From Paracentrotus lividus (taxonomy: Eukaryota; Echinodermata; Echinoidea; Camarodonta; Echinidae), in the NCBI GenBank assembly GCA_940671915.1, contig CALNVZ010003429.1, positions 27,976,516 to 28,040,515 of the forward strand: DNA of 64,000 bases. The letters run 5' to 3'. Made by a program: the position numbers and the translations under genes. Below, in pieces: positions 59,253 through 64,000 of this stretch (its first letter is position 1; the number at the start of each line of letters is the position of its first letter). Below the pieces are notes generated by a model. That model made no database searches. It worked only from the letters and a program-made list of their open reading frames with translations, and was not told the origin of the DNA.

Positions 59253-59337
59253 AATTGACACTATGTGGTCTTCTTTTCAACTCCCACGATGCACTCAACT
59301 TCCTGTCGGAATCAAGTCCAATTTGATCAAACAGTTT
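59253..59337 (-). CDS. candidate upstream exon of the PRDM15-like gene
   Basis: The exon is 85 bases: 28 codons then one T. It reads LFDQIGLDSDRKLSASWELK and RRPHSVN after a GGTGCAG acceptor, and ends at a strong donor (AATT|GTAAGC). The trailing T joins GG of the exon at 50731-50892 to give exactly Trp-Cys-Glu-Asp-Cys, the usual form of the knuckle start. That phase and base agreement is the main support; I do not recognise the peptide. The acceptor is weak, and an alternative one 21 bases upstream (CATTCTTTTAG) would lengthen the exon. An opposite-strand GTAAGT nearby (59350-59356) is probably chance. Confidence 0.45.
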
Positions 59338-60584
59338 CTGCACCAAATGGGTAAGTTCTAAAAGAATGTGGGACCTTGGAGGATTAAGTACATGTTTAAC
59401 GGGTAACCCAGCTTTTACACGCACTACTCTGTCTACATGTGTGTATATTAAAAGGAAAATCCTTTTCTTTCTAGTATTCCTCAAACCTAATATTTATTCT
59501 TTTAAACATGTGATAAAGATAAATGCACGGCAAAAAATGATAATTTTGTCCCCAATAAACGTGGGGAATTACAACATTTACCCCTGAAGCCTACCAACAC
59601 TAGTATAATTTCAGGTTAAGTTTATGTTTGAAGTAGTTGCTTTTCCATCATGCCAAATATGAAAGTGATCAGTCAATGCAAAATTGAAATGAGGATGTAC
59701 ATGTGACCTGAATGAAATTATGAATGCAAATCATAAAGCGATACATGTACATGTATACATTGTCCAAAAATCTAAAAAAAGAAGAAGACCAAAAAAAAAA
59801 AAATAAATAAATAAAAAGAGACAGCACTTCCCATATTTTAGGTCAATAAGTGTGGAAAATGATGTTCACAAAATTGATAGACTGAGAAGATGACAAAATA
59901 AAAAGAAAACATTGATAATCTCATCATGTTCTTTGCACATTATTTCTCTATAGATACAAGTCATGTGTATTGTTGGGGGAAAACAACTATTTAAGAAGAA
60001 AGCAGGGAATTTCCAGCTTGACATCCTACCTGAAAGACATGGTAAAAAAATTAAAAAAGAAAGAAAAGGGCCATCATCTTGGCCTGATTTCAAAATTGAG
60101 ACCTTCTAGTTTTATATGAAACCACTAAATACATCTACAATTTGGCCAGCAATGATCATGCCTCTTTCATGAATGATGATAATACCGGTAATAATTTGTC
60201 AGGTTGTTGACCTTTTTGTATGGAAACCCATCAGTACACACTGTACTTCGGGCCATGAATAAATGAATAAATCTAATTTCAACCAACAACTAGGAAAGCA
60301 ACTAACAACCAGGGCGACCTACATGTACAGCTTTTCGCAAAATACTTTGTTTTCATGAACATGTATATTTGTAGGAAGAATATGATAATACTTCCATTTT
60401 ACCAGACTTTCTACAACTCTAGAACAAACGTTGGTACAAGTTCTCATACATTGTACATGTACAGTGTATACATGTAAGTCTTTGAAAGTTGTTATAATAT
60501 TCATGACAAAATCATGAAAGAATATAGACCCTGCCCCCAATACAAATCATTACATGCTATAACAATGAACTCTGCCAAACCTTA

Positions 60585-60999
60585 AGGCCACCGCACACCT
60601 TACGACTGGTCTACGATCCGATTTTGGAACAAATCGCATTTTCCTTATTTTCCGAAGGTATGAATGAATAGAATCTTATCATCAGAGGTTCAAATTAACT
60701 GTAAGAATACTGATGTCGAATTTCGGAAAATTGCAAGCCTTTATTTAGGAGTAAAGGGCAGATTTGTTTGAAATCGTAGCCAATCGTGCGATTGTTATGA
60801 CGTCATTACGATTGGATATTGAATTCGCTTTTATTTTAATAAGGAGGTTACATAGTCACTGATTTGAACATATAAGTATTTGTGCGATGATTTAGAACTC
60901 TGCACAGTATGATGTTCTATTTCTAAATATCCACACCAATGTTATGACGTTTTATTACACAATCGGGTCGCAGACCAATCGTAAGGTGTGCAGTGGCCT
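60585..60999. mobile_element. 415-bp PIF/Harbinger-type MITE
   Basis: TTA flanks both ends (60582-60584 and 61000-61002). The terminal repeats AGGCCACCGCACACCTTACG and its mirror CGTAAGGTGTGCAGTGGCCT, then CGATCCGATT / AATCGGGTCG, are complementary. The 3-bp TTA duplication and AGGCC/GGCCT ends support PIF/Harbinger. No transposase frame. Confidence 0.88.
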
Positions 61000-61419
61000 T
61001 TAGTCCCACAGGTAAACATCACTGTTTTATTCCAGTCAATAATTTTTTGTTTTGATAAAATAAGTAATGTACTTTATAGAGTTTACTTCATAAGGTGCTC
61101 TACAAAGGAGTTTGTGTATATAATTAAGACAGCAAATTTTCAGTGATGTTCGTTTGCTGTGAATCACGTTGCAAACCACTTTTACTCGATCACATCCAAG
61201 AAGGCATACATAATTTCCCAATGAGTTTCACACGAGCACTTGTATTAAATGAGGATAAATTATCTATGAATCACACCACAACGACGACACCTCACATAGT
61301 GCGTATTAACACATCAATTAGCCACATGGACATACATACATACCATTTAGAAGCATACTCAGGGCCACTCTTTACAACGGATCATGAAAAACCACAAAAC
61401 AAGATGCCCCCTTCCGTCA

Positions 61420-61860
61420 GCCGGTACGAGACGCAGGAAGTCAAACGATTGCGACCAAATTGCCCGACCCCCTTTTTTTTCTCCCAGGAGCCGACAAACA
61501 ACGCAAGATCAGATCACTGCTGCAGAGAAGTCCTCTCCTCGAAACCACAACACAAGTAGCGTGTTCAGTGAGGATAAGGGTGCTTTGATGCCGAATAAAA
61601 TGATAACGAGGTTTGGTGTTGAGCCCTGTCATAATGCCGTAAAGTGGTACCGGCGTGCACACGGATATTGCAGCGAGGCTGTTGTTATCATCTGTATTTG
61701 GGAGTTTTTAATGGGGGGACGTTGAATGTCAGATGTGACACATTGGATCGACAGACAGACAGACAGGCAAGCAAGCAGGCAGTTGGGGGCAGGTCGGTAG
61801 CGGGGAGAAGATCGCTGATGGCTCACGACATCCCCCAAAACATGTCAAAACCGACGTGAA
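61420..61860. promoter_or_regulatory. GC-richer unique patch, candidate regulatory module
   Basis: Overlapping short frames on both strands (69-138 codons) reflect low stop density rather than a gene; none shows a domain. The patch has GCCGGTACGAGACGCAGG, GTGGTACCGGCGTGCAC and a GACA microsatellite (GACAGACAGACAGACAGG) near 61752. No exon-like splice pair on either strand. Confidence 0.25.
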
Positions 61861-61922
61861 ACTCATGCATGGGACTGATCAATCCCTGTGAGCACCAAGA
61901 CCCTGGGCTGTCTCTCCCATGC

Positions 61923-62265
61923 AACATGTTCGTTGATTCATGTTCTGTCAGTTTCGAGAAAAGGCAAATTGCTCTAATATTTGCAATTTTGAAAAGTGCT
62001 GGGCGAAGGTGGTCTTTTCTACACCCATCAACGGGCGGGGTGTTCATTTGGTTTTTAAAGTCCTGCAGGCTAATTTCATGTGGTCTATGCTACATGTACA
62101 TTGATTCATGTTCTGTCAGTTTATTAGAGGAAAAAGGCAAAATTGCTCTAAATATCTGCAATTTGAAAGTGCTGGGTGAAGGTGGTCTTTCTACACCCAA
62201 CAACGGGGCGGGATGAGGGGGGGGGTGTTCATGGTTTTTAAGGTCGCTACAGGCTATTCGTGTGG
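61923..62265. repeat. about 170-bp tandem duplication
   Basis: Two units share TTGATTCATGTTCTGTCAGT, AAGGCAAA.TTGCTCTAA.AT, TGCAATTT, GTGCTGGG(C/T)GAAGGTGG, TCTACACCCA.CAACGGG and GGGTGTTCAT. The second has gained a G-run. Identity is about 85% by eye. Confidence 0.85.
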
Positions 62266-62321
62266 TGCAAAAATGATGGGCTGGCTAATTTGACGTTGCA
62301 CCAATGTTGTAATTACCATAA

Positions 62322-62559
62322 AGGCCTCGTCACACCGAGTCCGGTCCGGGTCACGGCACGGGCCCGGTCCGGTTCAACAATGGGCAAAAACGGTCGAATG
62401 AATCGGCCGTGTACTATTGCAATGAGACTGGTCACACAAACACGGGCTGTGCCGTACTAGCCGGAACGGCAACCGGTACGGTTTTATATGGATCGCTCTT
62501 GGAGCGATTTGAGACGGTTTGCCGTACCGTTACCGGACCGGACTCGGTGTGACGAGCCT
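62322..62559. mobile_element. 238-bp GC-rich PIF/Harbinger-type MITE
   Basis: TAA flanks both sides (62319-62321 and 62560-62562). The terminal repeats AGGCCTCGTCACACCGAGTC and CGGTCCGG are mirrored by CCGGACCGGACTCGGTGTGA and CGAGCCT. Very GC-rich compared with its surroundings, with CCGG-rich subterminal repeats. The two 66-74-codon frames inside are by-products. Confidence 0.88.
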
Positions 62560-64000
62560 TAAGCCTGGCTATGGAGGGACATGCTCCCAAAGGAAAACAC
62601 AGGGTTAATTGGCCATGGCTACACACCTTAGGCTTGCATATTGTAATCATGTGCAATATTCAACGTTGATCATGATTCCCACAGTTTGCACATTACACCT
62701 AATACAGGGATATAACACTTAACATGTATGTACTGTACACTTTTATAAATGGATGTGGGATATTCACAAATAACCAAAAGCATAAATTAAGACGGAGATA
62801 TATCTGAAATTAACTTGTATATTTTTGTTTTATTGCACTAAAGGCTAAAAATCAGAGAATTAACGAGTCAAACTCGATGAGTTTGTATCGTTACATACAT
62901 TGTATATCCTAGGCAACCATCTTCTCACTATTTATTTATTTATTTATTTATTTTTTTTTTTTGGTCTCCAACAAGATAAAATAAAGAAAAAGAAAGCCAT
63001 CATGAAAAGAAAATCAAAACAAAACAAAAACATAATTTGGCCCATTTTGAGTGCTTTTCCAGTAGCAAGATGTAATCCAACAATTAGTATTGTATCATAC
63101 ATTGCACTGTACATTTCTATTTACTTACAGACACACTGTCAAAAACTATTAACAGCTAATTAATTGTCCTTTCCCTGACACCTAGTCATGAATATTAGAT
63201 TTTAATTGGAATAAAATAAACTTGTCGGCAAGGACAGTACTTGTACAACCACATACTACATGTACATGTATATTGTACGGTGAATCCACTTTTAATTAAA
63301 TGTAGTGTGTGTTTACATCCAAATGCATTCTTACTTAAATTTATTATTTTATGGAAAGGGGGTGTGTCAGATATTTCTACATACATGAACATGTAGTATA
63401 ACTTCATGAAAGAATATTGCCAACCATGATTACAAATCAAAAAAAATTATAAAAACAAAACACACATTCAATTTGTAAAATTTCTCAGGCTGCGTTTCTT
63501 GTTTTCCTATGGAAGATGTTTTAGTAGATTTGTACCCTTGAATTTAAATTTGTGTTTTTGATTATTTTATTTTCAACGTCATCTTCCTACTTTTTGAAAA
63601 ATTTCGATTAAAAACACCACCAAGATAACAACTACAAGTACAATGTTTAAGATTCATTCTCTCCTTGGGTTAGGCTCCCTTTTAAGATTTCCCAATTAGG
63701 AGCAAAACCCTTCATGTGTAAATATTTTATTGAAAAGAATATACAATTATTTAAATATATTTTAAGTTTTCTTTACAAGAAAAAAAAAATGAGAGGGCCT
63801 GTCATAAAATCAGACTTTATAGGGCTACTCCATTTGGTCATTGCTGTTAAATACCCATCACATAGAGCTGGCTTCCCTTTATCTGGCAGGCACTAATCAT
63901 CAGAACCTAATATTAAGTCATTAACAGATTTACAACTCTCAGTCTGGGATAACACCCCACAACAGGTGGTCTACTGGAGTTCAGTGCTAATTTATCATCA

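Larger units (their letters stand above)
59338..64000 (-). other. upstream intron or 5' region
   Basis: No further exon is supported. From 59340 to 60580 and 62570 to 64000 the sequence is AT-rich, with A/T homopolymers, a (TTTA)n run near 62930-62955 and several ACATGT palindromes. Three repeats and one GC-rich patch are listed separately. I see no TATA/initiator arrangement or CpG island that would mark the promoter, so the gene start probably lies beyond the right edge. Confidence 0.5.

Noticed and set aside
61143-61559. 138-codon plus-strand frame
   Set aside because: No recognisable domain, low stop density from local GC, and overlapping frames on both strands; kept only as a candidate regulatory patch.

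Overview
The window looks like a long, AT-rich stretch of a marine invertebrate deuterostome genome, most likely an echinoderm and probably a sea urchin. The evidence is indirect: eukaryotic introns with clean GT/AG sites, a PRDM-family gene, many short fold-back DNA elements, frequent palindromic ACATGT clusters, and very long G/C and A/T homopolymers. No bacterial or viral gene organisation is visible. Two N gaps (27776-28484 and 44282-44306) show it is draft scaffold.

Only one gene can be supported with confidence. It lies on the minus strand and spans almost the whole window. Three small exons join in perfect reading phase: a zinc-knuckle exon (50731-50892), the first half of a PR/SET-type domain (24116-24228) and the second half of that domain (2431-2586). 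A fourth, weaker upstream exon (59253-59337) ends in the one base (T) needed to make the Trp that normally precedes the knuckle. The spliced product matches the zinc knuckle plus PR domain of the PRDM4/10/15 group and is closest, by eye, to PRDM15. The zinc-finger exons and the 5' end would lie off the left and right edges. Introns are about 8.4, 26.5 and 21.5 kb.

The rest is intron. From 0 to 24 kb it holds Tc1/mariner-like, TTAA-bounded and fold-back MITEs, a 25-bp minisatellite interrupted by one MITE and followed by another, and several GC-richer unique patches that could be regulatory. From 24 to 44 kb it holds a gap, three tandem arrays (about 105 bp, about 200 bp with tRNA-like modules, and a G-rich array of about 80-bp units), a 1.1-kb inverted repeat containing a smaller MITE, and a clear nested TTAA insertion. 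From 44.3 to 56.2 kb there is a giant palindrome with arms of about 5.7 kb around a 385-bp spacer. Its left arm begins at the 25-N gap and carries a frame-broken mirror copy of the knuckle exon, so it may be an assembly artefact. From 56 to 64 kb there are three MITEs with clear 3-bp TTA/TAA target duplications (PIF/Harbinger type), one TA-flanked element and the candidate upstream exon.

Within the right palindrome arm the knuckle exon has been tandemly duplicated. The upstream copy keeps its splice acceptor but has lost a zinc ligand and gained a stop. I see no defence, biosynthetic or other multi-gene system. The most notable structures are the duplicated knuckle exon, the palindrome and the families of very small fold-back elements.
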